DNA of 64,000 nt. It comes from Sapria himalayana. Lineage: Eukaryota; Streptophyta; Magnoliopsida; Malpighiales; Rafflesiaceae. Every line of letters starts with the position of its first letter. Position 1 is the first letter of the stretch. Below are positions 49,445 through 57,480 of the stretch, one piece after another. The notes under the pieces were generated by a model. That model saw only the letters and a program-made list of their open reading frames with translations. It was not told the origin of the DNA and did no database searches. The position numbers and the translations under genes are program-made. The stretch lies in NCBI GenBank assembly GCA_029783825.1, contig JAREIK010008157.1, forward strand, positions 1 through 64,000, in the 5' to 3' direction.

Positions 49445-51105
49445 TTTATTATAAATTACTAACTTTTAGAACAAAATTAGAAATATAAAATTTAAAGTTA
49501 TTAAAAAATTCTGAATTTCATATTTTCATTGATTTAAATGTTCAGTTTATAAAAGCTAGGACATAGGAAAATTAAATATTACACTTAATTCTATATAAAG
49601 AAATATCAGAATTAAATATAATATTTATTTCATAAAAATATTCATAAGTAATCATATTTTTTTATAAAACATATTAATGTTATAGTTGTTTGTTGTTTAT
49701 TAAAAACATATTAATAAAACACTTAATTCTATTTATAAAGCATATTATTTATAAATTGCAATATCATAATAAAATATAAATAATTGTAAGTTTATTCACA
49801 ATTAACCATTTTATTTATAATATTGATAATATTATAGTTTTTTGTTGTTTCTAATCAAAATTAAATATTAATATATCTGTAAATTAAAAAATTAAGTTTA
49901 TGATTAGATTATACCTTCAGGACAGATTCATGCTGATAATGTGTTATTAAATAATTATAAAATATAAAACGAAGATAAATATATATTTTTTTATTTATGA
50001 CATGTGCATTATTATATATGACATGTGCATTATTATTTCAAATCTGAATTAACATTCTTAATTTTATTTATTTATAAAAAAATTAAATTCAATAACAAAT
50101 GAATAAAATTCGTACGGTTGAAAATGTAAATCTGTGCCTTGGTGCTATTTCCTGCACGTGCTTCTAGTTTTATCATTAGGTCATCTTTCAAAAGATTGAT
50201 TTCCTAATTTTCAGTGGATCGCCCTGATCAGAGATCACGTGCGTGTGGTTGTTGGGGACAAGACCGTGCTCTCCGTCTTTAAGAAACACTGCCAGGTACG
50301 ACTCGCGACCACCTGTTCCACTGCGGCTGTTGGTGCACACGAGCATCGTTTACTTAAACAGTTTAACCGAGAGGTAGAGCAGGTCTAGCCCTGGTGCGAT
50401 AGGAAGAGGTTCTTGCAAGCGTAGTTTATTTGGACTCTTTTTTTTAGCGGCGTGCACCTGTTCCAGTCGTGCCTATTAGCTTGGGAAAGCCCGACGATGT
50501 AAGCCATTTTCAATTGCCCAAGCTTGTTTAAACCTCAGTTCTCATGCCTACCCATATTCATGCCCAATGCCAGGCGCACAAAAGTCAGGAGCAGCACAAC
50601 TGTATTCCTGATGAACACTACGTGCAGACTCTACTCTCTGTGAGCATCACGTGCCCCCCTGCCACCCCCCCCAGGCTCCTTTATTTATAACAGGGCCTCT
50701 CTCTCTCTCTCTATGTCTGGCAGATGAAGGGCTTGGAAAATCAATTGGAGAGAAGAACGTTGACGTACACTTCATGGAATGATTCAGCAGGCAAGGCAGA
50801 AGACAACAGCAGGTGGCACCCGACCACATTTACTTACGCCACTGCTAACCCTAATTCAATAAAGAAGATAAAGGTCGGGCCTTTACACTTTTTTGATGTT
50901 GTTGTTGGCTTGAACTTGCCCGCTCTTGTGGTTCCTGGTTCGATCAGTTCTTCGGGTTTGAATTCCACAGGAGATCAACCACGTGTACTACGACACCGAG
51001 TTTAGGACAGAATGGTGCCGAGCACGTGCCAACAAGCACCCCGTTCCTTGCTTTTTATTTGCACGAAAGTTTTCTCAGGAAGCTGCCATGCATCTCCTAG
51101 ACTGA
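27286..51105 (+). CDS. BC10-like glycosyltransferase (DUF266, GT14 core-2/I-branching type)
   Basis: Ten exons give 370 aa: 27286-27543, 41080-41196, 41936-42036, 46989-47060, 47175-47256, 50215-50295, 50448-50498, 50574-50639, 50724-50873, 50971-51105. All introns are GT-AG and every junction keeps frame. Residues 1-11 are a basic tail (MKKKGPP), 12-34 a membrane anchor, and DUF266 starts at about 62 (PPKIAFLFLVR...LPLDFLW). Family motifs follow: YSIFIHSAPGFEF, WGESSMIEAERLLLA, NQRFVLLSDSCVPLYNFSYIY, SFLDTKEGRYN, IPKRKWRKGSQWIALIR, HNCIPDEHYVQTLL, RRTLTYTSWN, INHVYYDTEFRTEWCR and PCFLFARKFS. Length is near the family norm (about 380). Rice BC10, of this family, is a Golgi type II protein needed for normal walls; a similar role is inferred, with acceptor unknown. 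NYS, NES, NFS and NDS are potential N-glycosylation sites. An in-frame ATG at 27139 would add 49 residues ahead of the usual short tail, so 27286 is preferred. Confidence 0.9.
27544..28690 (+). other. Start of intron 1, apparently single-copy
   Basis: The first 1.1 kb of the 13.5-kb intron 1 is less AT-rich than the rest and shows no transposon signature. The donor is GAG|GTAATT. The open frames on both strands (for example 27968-28210 minus) match nothing I recognise. Unspliced read-through from exon 1 stays open to 27690, giving a truncated protein if the intron were retained. Confidence 0.5.
28692..29130 (+). repeat. Two tandem AT-rich units of about 200 bp
   Basis: Shared landmarks are 'ttagt-gattaaatat' at about 28693 and 28890, 'gatattaatagtgtcat' at about 28763 and 28985, and 'ttttttgatatttaaaattta' soon after each. 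This is a diverged tandem duplication inside intron 1. From 29140 to 30950 I see nothing further that I can name. Confidence 0.5.
30960..31629. mobile_element. hAT-like element (CAAGGAAGCACG family)
   Basis: The left end is CAAGGAAGCACGAACA. The right end is TGTCCGTGCTTCTTTG, whose complement is CAAAGAAGCACGGACA. The flanks TTGATATG (30952-30959) and TTGTTATG (31630-31637) match at 7 of 8, an 8-bp target duplication. The left part is GC-rich with repeated 'ggacacg' and 'cgtgtccgata' motifs; the right part is (TAAAATA)-rich. No transposase is encoded. It lies in intron 1. Confidence 0.7.
31800..32800 (+). mobile_element. Decayed Ty1/copia pol fragments with internal duplication
   Basis: Two diverged copies of the catalytic RT region are present. 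At about 31920-32040 'MLIMYVIDIYIV' corresponds to YVDDxxxxG, and 'LSKF-MKNCEILYIFL' to FxMKDLGxLxYFLG. At about 32690-32760 it recurs as 'LLIMYMNDIFIVRDHEL'. Between them, 32440-32560 reads 'DNFGSSKSKKC---LRFGIEIKFIMI', the RNase H stretch WxSKKQ...SSAEAEY. All are broken by stops. The order RT, RNase H, RT suggests rearrangement or two nested copies. Intron 1. Confidence 0.6.
32800..33660. other. Intron 1 sequence, nothing recognised
   Basis: AT-rich to moderate composition with no transposon termini, no repeats shared with the rest of the window and no supported exon. The 63-codon open frame at 33132-33323 lacks any recognisable motif. Confidence 0.5.
33667..34383. mobile_element. hAT-like MITE (GTAACCGAGCCGAG family)
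   Basis: The left end is TAGGGCTGTAACCGAGCCGA. The complement of the right end is TAGGGGTGTAACCGAGCCGA. A perfect 8-bp target duplication, ATTCCAAG, is at 33659-33666 and 34384-34391. The 717-bp interior is built of repeated 'aggctcgtgaac' and 'cgagctcgtt' motifs. A block with 'catcattttgaggct' occurs at about 33768 and 34078. No coding capacity. Intron 1. Confidence 0.85.
34392..36500. other. AT-rich intron sequence, no feature seen
   Basis: AT-rich DNA with an A/G-rich stretch at about 35695-35865, whose complement gives a spurious Phe/Ser open frame. No motif, terminal repeat or exon is supported. Confidence 0.5.
36500..37860 (-). mobile_element. Decayed Ty1/copia pol, RNase H end (copy i)
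   Basis: The minus strand at 36512-36793 reads 'AILSYKKVRDKII-RNSIKAEFKTII--ICEI', then 'TIYYDNHATRHIISNQVFHE', matching SKKQ.VVARSSAEAEYRAMA..ICEL and CDNxSAIxIxxNPVxHxRTKHIEV. Upstream on the same strand, 36821-37012 gives 'SNIAYIVSIVNYFI', like RPDISYAVxVVSQFM. Remnants continue to about 37860. Frameshifts and stops throughout. It is antisense to the host gene, in intron 1. From 37860 to 39300 I see no nameable feature. Confidence 0.65.
39302..39486. mobile_element. Truncated hAT-like element (CAAGGAAGCACG family)
   Basis: It starts CAAGGAAGCACGGACACGG, the same terminus and subterminal sequence as 30960-31629, and follows it for about 150 bp. It then diverges into a perfect palindrome, ACACTTTCATGAGTCAC-TGGT-GTGACTCATGAAAGTGT at 39449-39486. 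No right terminus was found, so it is 3' truncated or rearranged. Intron 1. Confidence 0.6.
39620..39982. mobile_element. hAT-like MITE (GGCACGG family), copy C
   Basis: The ends are TAGAGATGTCAACAGGGCC and GGCCCGTTTGACACCTCTA. The exact 8-bp target duplication ATTCAATG is at 39612-39619 and 39983-39990. The 363-bp element has the TTAGGGTTTCGG...CCGTAACCCTAA inner palindrome (first internal type) and GGCACGG clusters. Noncoding. Intron 1. Confidence 0.85.
39991..41079. other. AT-rich end of intron 1
   Basis: Repetitive 'atatat/aaatata' DNA to about 40860, then about 220 bp of more ordinary sequence up to the acceptor GCGCAG at 41079. No further feature. Confidence 0.5.
41418..41789. mobile_element. 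hAT-like MITE (GGCACGG family), copy D
   Basis: The left end is TAGAGGTGTCAAACCGGCC and the right end is CCCGGTTGACACCTCTA. The flanks GTTTGGTG (41410-41417) and GTCTGGTG (41790-41797) agree at 7 of 8. It is of the second internal type (GGGTCGGGTC...GATCCGACCC) but reversed relative to copies B and E. It makes up half of the 739-bp intron 2, ending 146 bp before the exon 3 acceptor. Confidence 0.8.
42058..42210 (+). repeat. Short dispersed repeat, third copy
   Basis: It matches the pair at 5940-6315: 'gtagatgcatac-gacaaactttcacactggt', 'gatcgtgacca', 'ttaactttga' and 'gtgatag'. It starts about 20 bp inside intron 3. Function and class unknown. Confidence 0.45.
42642..43006. mobile_element. 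hAT-like MITE (GGCACGG family), copy E
   Basis: The ends are TACAGGTGTCAACCGGGC and GCCCGTTTGACACCTCTA, with an exact 8-bp target duplication CTCTCACG at 42634-42641 and 43007-43014. Second internal type, same orientation as copy B, with which it shares 'tatcccgaaccgctcggaca'. Intron 3. Confidence 0.85.
43050..44230 (-). mobile_element. Decayed Ty1/copia pol (copy ii)
   Basis: This aligns with parts of copy i at 36840-37860. Examples are 'aattaattatactgattgtatat-attatatctgatttaa' against the stretch near 36970, 'gagagtgatcataaggt-aaaat' at about 43869 and 37603, and 'gctct-tggtaggtttatctttg' against the stretch near 37650. It has no intact frame and is interrupted by MITE fragment F at about 43643-43852. 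Antisense to the host gene, intron 3. Confidence 0.5.
43643..43852. mobile_element. hAT-like MITE (GGCACGG family), fragment F
   Basis: Right half only: it begins in the TTAGGATTTCGG...CCGAAATCCTAA inner palindrome and ends GTTTGACACCTCTA at 43852. The left half is missing, so no target duplication can be tested. First internal type. Intron 3. Confidence 0.65.
44722..44985. mobile_element. hAT-like MITE (GGCACGG family), fragment G
   Basis: Left half with terminus TAGAGGTGTCAAGTGGGTC, more diverged than the others, running into a T-rich stretch at about 44970-44985 without a right terminus. Intron 3. Confidence 0.55.
45115..45543. mobile_element. hAT-like MITE (GGCACGG family), copy H
   Basis: The ends are TAGAGGTGTCAAACGGGA and GGCTTGGTTGTCACCTCTA. 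The flanks ATCCTATC (45107-45114) and ATTCTATC (45544-45551) agree at 7 of 8. First internal type with a doubled AT-rich palindromic centre, hence 429 bp. The target was a hairpin: GAAAGCGATAG (45093-45103) pairs with CTATCGCTTTC (45547-45557). Intron 3. Confidence 0.8.
45960..46730 (+). repeat. Repeat family X, copy 4, carrying MITE fragment I
   Basis: It matches copy 3 at 21410-22350: 'ttttttgagattcttcat', 'aaaattttcacgtt', 'gtgttatgaccgttgagatg', 'ttggatcttagggttaa' and 'gcatgaaccat'. The match is broken by the GC-rich insert at about 46288-46403. Noncoding. Intron 3. Confidence 0.5.
46288..46403. mobile_element. hAT-like MITE (GGCACGG family), fragment I
   Basis: A short GC-rich fragment ending GCCCGTTTGACACCTCTA at 46403, with a GGCACGGGAAAATCCCGTGCC palindrome near its left side. 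The left terminus is absent. It interrupts repeat family X just after 'ttttcacgtta'. Confidence 0.65.
47370..48240 (+). repeat. Three tandem units of about 283 bp in intron 5
   Basis: 'attaaaaattatttct' recurs at 47398, 47683 and 47964, and 'ctaggagg' at 47540, 47820 and 48105, so the period is about 280-285 bp. Other shared pieces are 'ctactcaaatag-cacac', 'ggatat-at' and 'catctcagatgatttt'. A tandem triplication inside the intron, moderately diverged. Confidence 0.75.
48241..50214. other. AT-rich remainder of intron 5
   Basis: Very AT-rich, with an (AAT)n microsatellite at 49412-49441 and other ATT/AAT runs near 49160-49215. No exon or transposon terminus is supported. It ends at the acceptor TTTTCAG|TGG at 50214. 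Confidence 0.6.
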
Positions 51106-51270
51106 ATGCGCTGCCTTTAATATTAATTAGCCTTTTTTGCTTTAAAAAAAAAAAAAAAAAGCTTATTGAATGTACCAGAGCAGAGAGATGCAAAATCGAA
51201 CATTAAAAACATTGTGTTCTGGTTGGGAGGGGGGGAGGAAATTTCGAGGAAGGAGAGGCTCTTCTCGAGG
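51106..51270. other. Overlapping 3' ends of two convergent genes
   Basis: The 165 bp between the two stop codons must hold both transcripts' 3' ends or lie within overlapping 3' UTRs. It contains a run of 17 A (about 51144-51160) and a G-rich patch, GGGAGGGGGGGAGG. No canonical AATAAA is present on either strand within it, so cleavage may use a variant signal or lie in the opposite gene. Confidence 0.5.
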
Positions 51271-52679
51271 CTATTTTGTGGAATCGCGAGGCCCAAATAT
51301 GGTCGATCCGATCCTCACGTTGGTGCTGCCCATTTTAATCTGCAAGATCATGACCAAGAGCCGTGCGTTACGAGCAAGAGAGGCAGTTCATAATTAGAGA
51401 AAAATCTAGTAGATCAGAAAGACATACTGCGAGCTCGAAATCGTTGGACATGCCCATGGAGAGCTCGCAATCATCCGCGTCCATGCACAGCGCCTGGCAG
51501 ACCTCTGTTCTGCATCTGGCTAGGGCCTAAAAAACAAAGAGAAATTTCAGCGTCGAGGACGACGGGTGCACAAAAATGGAGTCGCGAATCGTGGCTGAGA
51601 AGGCACCTTGAAGTTTTCGGGCGTCGCGGAAGGGTCGGGCATGGCGATCGTCATGAGGCCGGAGAATCTGAGACTGTGGCATTTTTGGTGGACATGGCGC
51701 GCCAGCGGCACACAATTCGACGGTTCAACGCCAGACTTTGCTGCAGACACCATTGGAGACGTCACGAGAGAAACCACGAAACCTAGGTCGAGAGCATGGT
51801 GATGAGATTTGATTTCAACTCACGCACACTCTTCTCCGCTGGTGTTTACTTGGATCATCACGCGCAGCGGCTCTCTCTGCAACTTTTTGACCGTCGCGTC
51901 GAGGAGATCGGCGATCTGAAAATGAAATCAGGGATGATGGAAGCAGTGGAGACGAAACCAAACGCACAGACACGTGCCCCTCACCTTTGGACTGTCGACG
52001 GTCTCCACCATTGCCAGATTTGGAACTCCACCTGCACAATGCGACGATGTATTACATATCTAGTTTCCATAAACAGCACGGATTCACAGAAAGCTAAACA
52101 GCACGGATCATACTCAACAGCGGAATCACTTTGTTGCTCTGCAAATTTCCAATAAAATGCCAGTTTATGTCCTCTGGCAGCTGCGATCACCAAGACGCGA
52201 CGCGCGGAAATGGATCCAGCGCGACGCGCGGAAATGGATTCAGCGCGACGCGTATCCCGAAAAAGAAAGAAGGCCAAAAGTCGCAGGGGAGAAACCTTGG
52301 ATCTCTTCTCGGCGAGATCTCTCACGTAGTTCTCGCCGAAGCATCGATGTCCGGCATCGTAGACCTGTTTGATCAGCGCTGCTTCTTTCGTCTTGCTGAC
52401 GGCGACCAGTCTGATTCGGCGGGATTCGCTCTGCGATTCCGCCAACGCCCTCTCGATGCGGCGCAGCACCAATCCTAGAGCTTCTGATGCTTTCGTGCTC
52501 GCTCCGCCCTGCGCCATTGCCTCTGCTTCTTCTTTCTCTCCGGCCTCCTTTTCTTCGAGCGCAGGCGGACTTGCCATTCCCCTTCCCGTGAGCTCTGATT
52601 CTGAAATAACTCCCGTTGTTTTCGGAGACGGAATGGCCGACGCGGGAGGAGCCAGGGTGGGATTTGGAAAAACCCCCAA
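51271..52679 (-). CDS. Pyridoxal phosphate homeostasis protein (YggS/PROSC/PLPBP family)
   Basis: Seven exons on the minus strand: 52296-52679, 52114-52180, 51985-52031, 51828-51915, 51607-51740, 51428-51526, 51271-51339. All introns are GT-AG, 69-115 bp, and frame is kept throughout. The product is a single-domain PLP-binding TIM-barrel protein that buffers PLP and has no known catalytic activity. Family motifs in order are RLVAVSKTK (first Lys binds PLP), [105 protein letters not shown]. The longest frame gives 295 aa. ATG at 52517 (MAQGG) gives 241 aa, close to the usual 240-250 of plant homologues, and is the likelier start; 52577 is a third option. The C-terminus ends RDSTK where homologues have REYPKK. 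Some substitutions (IKMGST for IEMGST, LCMDADD for LGxPEE) suggest a diverged paralogue. Confidence 0.88.
52181..52255. repeat. Short GC-rich tandem repeat in the PLP-protein gene intron 1
   Basis: A 24-bp unit built around CGCGGAAATGGAT-CAGCGCGACG is present twice with flanking partial units. It occupies most of the 115-bp first intron, close to the acceptor at 52181. Confidence 0.6.
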
Positions 52680-53423
52680 GTAGGGCTCCTTTAATTTTAA
52701 TTTCTTTTAGCAAATTCTAAGCAACGCTAATTACTATCAAATATACATGAAAAAATGGAAAAAAAAAAAAATCAAAATAAGTGTAGATAAAAAATAATCA
52801 AAAAAATTAATCAAAATAAGTGTACATTAGTTTGATATAAAACAATATTTATAATAAATTTAATAATTAATAAAGGGATTTTTTAATTTTAATTTCTATG
52901 GCAGTTTTTGACTTTATAATTTATTATAATTATAATTATTATATATTTTATATTAGTACTACGTTGATAGGAGTAGCAAAATGTGAGCTGCCCCAATAAG
53001 ATTTTCTCATTATATAAAAATGTTATTTGAATGAGATTATTGTGTATATTATAAATAAAACAATATTTATGTATATTTAATTATTAAATATACATATTTT
53101 TTTATATTATTTTTGGCTATAGTTTCAACTTTATAATTTTATTATTATTATTATTATATTTTTTATTTTATTATTATGTTGAAGGGGGCACTTGGTATGA
53201 ATTTGCACATAGTATAAAAGCACAACCATGGGGAAACCTAAAATCTATGAGCGCGTGTATGGGAAAGGGATGTATATATATATATATATATATATTGATC
53301 CATTGTGGGCCAACCTCCATTAAGAGATTTATATTTTTCAGATTTCAAACTGAGGAAACTCTAAATTTAACTAGCAGATTAATTTTTTGGAAATTGTGAT
53401 ATAACACTAATATACAATTATAC

Positions 53424-53460
<37 letters not shown>

Positions 53461-54050
53461 GGTCTATTTTAGAGTGCACATACTGTAAGAAAAAGAGACA
53501 CACAATAGGTAATTGGTATGTATTAAGTAATGTTGAGAGAAATAAACTGATTATAAAAACCATCTAGAAGTTCTTATAGAGTCCTCTATTCGTAACCCCA
53601 ACTTATAGAGTCCCCTAGGTATTACAACCCTTATGTTTCATTTTCATACTTCATACATATGAATTATTGACTCAGAAGCTTATACTCATATTATAAAAAA
53701 TCATTCTTTTTTTTTTTTTATTTTTTAGTGTTCTCATTCCTTGAATATTGTGCTAGCAGCTAGCTAATGGGTATGACGTTATTAAACTTGGCTCCTTGTT
53801 TCTTTCACATATTTTGCTTATTTCTAATTATCCTACTAGTTTACTCTCTATGATCTTTCTTTCTATGCAACTTAATTATGTCTTCTTCTTATGTTTTTTA
53901 TGTTTGTTTGTAGGACAGGAAGATGCTGATGGAGACTTCATTTGTAACTGAGCATGGTAGACTATAATTCTTCTCTCCCATGGCAGGATTTTGTGGTGTA
54001 ACTTAGAGATTGTTGGATTATTTGCTAGTAAACTCTTAATTTAGTTACTC
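52680..54050. other. Upstream region of the PLP-protein gene; AT-rich
   Basis: 5' flank of the minus-strand gene. AT-rich DNA replaces the GC-rich exon DNA abruptly at about 52690. No definite TATA box or start site can be set. It contains (TA)n at 53273-53295 and (AC)n at 53426-53459. Confidence 0.5.
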
Positions 54051-54059
54051 ATCATTAGC

Positions 54060-56640
54060 CTATTTGAGAAAATTGTATCACAGTCTTAGAGACTATTTTT
54101 ATTTTAGAGTGTGAGACGTGTCAGTTATGAAAACATACCAAAACTTTCAATCAAGGTTTTTAGTCGAGTGTCAGTATGGACACATTTAATCTGGTACACT
54201 CAAAATGTATGGGACCTAATAGAGATGTGTTCATAAAAAAATTTAGGTATTCGATTATATTTATTAATGATTTCTCATAGTATATGTGACTATTTTTTAT
54301 GCTAGATCGCAATTATTATTATATTTTTTTACATATTTTATAAAATAATGAAAATTTTATTTGATAAATATATTAAAAGAAGAAGAAATTTTGATGCATT
54401 AGAATACATTTCAAACAAATTTAGCACTTAATATATGAATCATGAGATTATGCATGAGATTTTCTATGTTAGCATAATCTCACATAATGTGGTGGCTAAA
54501 AAATAAGAAAATATATTTAATTGTGATGACTCGGATACTCATATCTGAGAAAAATATTCCAAAGTATTTTTTGAGAGATATAATTTTAATCACAAACTTT
54601 CCCATTAACTAGATACTCTCTTTCATCCTTTTTTTTCAACACGTTCTCTATTTTCGATCCTACATCTTAAAAAGAAATTATTTAGTATGCCTTCGAGAGT
54701 TTTTGGAAGTATTTACTATGTCCACAATCTCTCCTTATGATATAATTAGGTGGCACATAGGGCCTTAGATATGTCTTACTTGACTATTCTTGTACTCAAA
54801 GAGGGTGCAAATATTTTTCACCAAAAACTAGTAGGATTTTAGTGAGTACTGATATTACTTTTTTTTTAATATGAGCTTTTTTAGTGAGTTTAGGAAGAGT
54901 AAAAGTCTAAAATATACATCTAGACTAATTACATTTTCTTCCCTCTCAGTAGTCTCACTTGGACTTCTAGCTAGGATCGAGAGTCATATATCTACTACAT
55001 TTGAGCTCGTTGCTCCACATATTGTGATTATGTTTTTATAGAGTCATCATGTGTACAAATAAGTACGAATCTTATTGTCTGTAATGATAATGAGATTCCT
55101 CATTAATGCATCTCTTCCGCGAGTATCTATGACATAGTAGCTCATAAGTCTACTCTAGTTCAAACTAATGATGAGTTAGAGACTAGGAGATCTGACCACC
55201 TAGGACATAGGACATATATTAAGAGGAGGTGATAGACATAACCTGCTCAGACCATAATTGAGTCTACCTATGAGCCATATGATCATAGGGTTGACCCTTC
55301 TAGACGCGACATTCTGATCGCTTTCTAGAATGGAGAGAAGAGTTATACTCATCACCCCATCTCGCAGGTATTATCCTGTACACATCTTCTCCCTTCTTTT
55401 ATTATTTTATTAATTATCTTGATAATATTAGAATACTCAAGTCTCGTATGAGCTATTATCTCACTCTGGATGGAGCTAGGCTATGTTGGAAGAGATATAT
55501 CCACCATTCTAATGAGACTTGGGAACTAGTACCATGACTGGTATGAACATTTATTATTGGTTACAGGTGAGAGTGTTCACTATGAAGATAAGTATAGTTG
55601 AGTAGGTATATCACCCTAAGGTGATACTCATAACGAGAGGATTCACTCAAATATTTGGTGTGAACTAACAATACACTTTCTCTCTGGCAGTTAAGATGAC
55701 TTTCACGTGAATTCTTATCTCTCATAGTATCCCACAAATTGAAGATACAATATCTAGACATTAAGAATATCTTTCTTTATGGTGATATAGAGGAGAAGGT
55801 ATATATAAAGAAGTCACACATATGTTTTAAAATAATACAATCATACATAATTTATAGATTATGGAAGGCATTAAAGGCATATGTGATCACCAAAAGTATG
55901 ATTTGTAAGATTTTCAATGTCAGTCACCTTATTTGGTTTATACTTATATATTATAGATTATATTTGGTTTTCTAGAGAAGTTATGATAGTAGGATAATTT
56001 TTCTCATTGTATTCATGGATGATACCTAATTACAAGAGATGATGAGTTAAGTTTCACATAACTATGACAGTATCTTTGGTCACAATTCTAAATGAAGAAT
56101 CTTGGGAGACTTAAAATATTTTTATTAGCGTAGATCTAGATTACTCTAAGAGAAGCATTATCTTATCATGAAGGAGATACGTGCTTGATAATTTAACAGG
56201 ATTAGGTTTTCCTCTAGTAGATACTCATATTGATTCATATATTTATTTTATTTCTAATGTTATCCATATAATTTACTATTCTACTTATATGAGAATTAAT
56301 ATGAGTGATTAAGTATCTGACTATTAATCAATCATATATAATATATATAATAAGTATAGTTAGTTATTTTCTAGATTTTCTTTATAAGTTCTCTTAAATT
56401 CAACTCGCTGAATAATGAGATTTGTGAAAAAACTCTCTAGGAATTGAGACCTCTTTCAATGATCATATATCTGACTATTATCACTTTTTAGGAGGCAATC
56501 TTGGCTCTTAGAAAAGTAAGAGATAAACCATTGTTTTGAGATTCAATACAGAGATAGAATTTGGGATGGTGGTTACTATTATTTGTGAGATACTTTAGAT
56601 CTGACACTTACTCGAGGATCGAGGCTTGATATCCAATTTC
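54060..56640 (+). mobile_element. Decayed Ty1/copia retrotransposon internal region
   Basis: Pol domains occur in copia order, all broken by stops. GAG-pre-integrase end: 'CETCQL-KHTKTF' (about 54105). Integrase: 'LVHSKCMGPNRDVFIKKFRYSIIFINDFS-YMWLFFM' (about 54195-54300), whose DFS follows the catalytic region. Integrase C-terminal: 'PSRVFGSIYYVHN', then 'LLDYSCTQRG' (54690-54800). Reverse transcriptase: 'QYLDIKNIFLYGDIEEKVY' (55745-55800), matching QLDVKNAFLxGDLEEEVYM, then a 'MDDT' site near 56015. RNase H: 'LGGNLGS-KSKR' and 'FNTEIEFGMV--ICEI' (56490-56600). LTRs were not identified. Long inactive. Confidence 0.75.
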
Positions 56641-57480
56641 TTCTCCACAAACTCTTTTCAATGTCGATCAAATAATGAGTTAAATAATCTCAATTGAGTT
56701 CCTCCTTAAAGAAAAGATATAGGATGAGATCATTGCTATGATATATATATTCAAATAATAGTGTATATTTTAATAATGATCTTGAATATGTCTTAGTTTA
56801 TCATTCTTTGCTCTAAGCTTGGTATCGTGGACTTGTATATACCAGCTTGGTGAGGTATTTGTAGCTTTCAACTTTATAGCTTATTTATTATTATCTTATG
56901 TGCTATCCTAAAAGGATTTATCAATTATGTAAGGATGTTTTTTGTATGAATTTTTTATAGTGAGTATTAGTGCATTACTTGTTTTTGTTTATCGGCCTGT
57001 ATGAGAATTTGTGTGTGTTAAATGAATTTCTGATAAAACAATATTTATAATTTTTTAATCATTCAATATAATTTTTTTTATTATATTACTTTCATTTTAT
57101 GTGATCACTTTTTTATACAACATCTTGGCATTTCATTTAAATGGATTTTAATTGGAATTTTATGATGCTATTTAATAGGATTTTAGTCTAGTAAAATTAT
57201 GATTTTTTACAAGATAGAAATGCCAGACATTGAAAAGTAGTTTTTTGGTGACAATTTAAAAAGTATGACACAAAAATTCTAAGAATTTATAATTTTATAA
57301 GAATTATAAATTTCACCATTTATTTATTTTTATAATTTATGAATTTTATAATTTATGTAATTTTACAATTTTTATAATGTTATAATTTCCACCTGGAGCA
57401 TTTTTTTTATGAATTTTATAAAATTGAGTCATTTAAGGCCTATATGAGTAGGACATTATATTGACTAGCTAGCTAGATTC
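56641..57480. other. AT-rich DNA, no feature seen
   Basis: This may include the 3' end of the copia relic, but no polypurine tract or LTR edge is convincing. 57270-57420 is unusually rich in 'aatttta/taaaatt' words. Confidence 0.45.
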
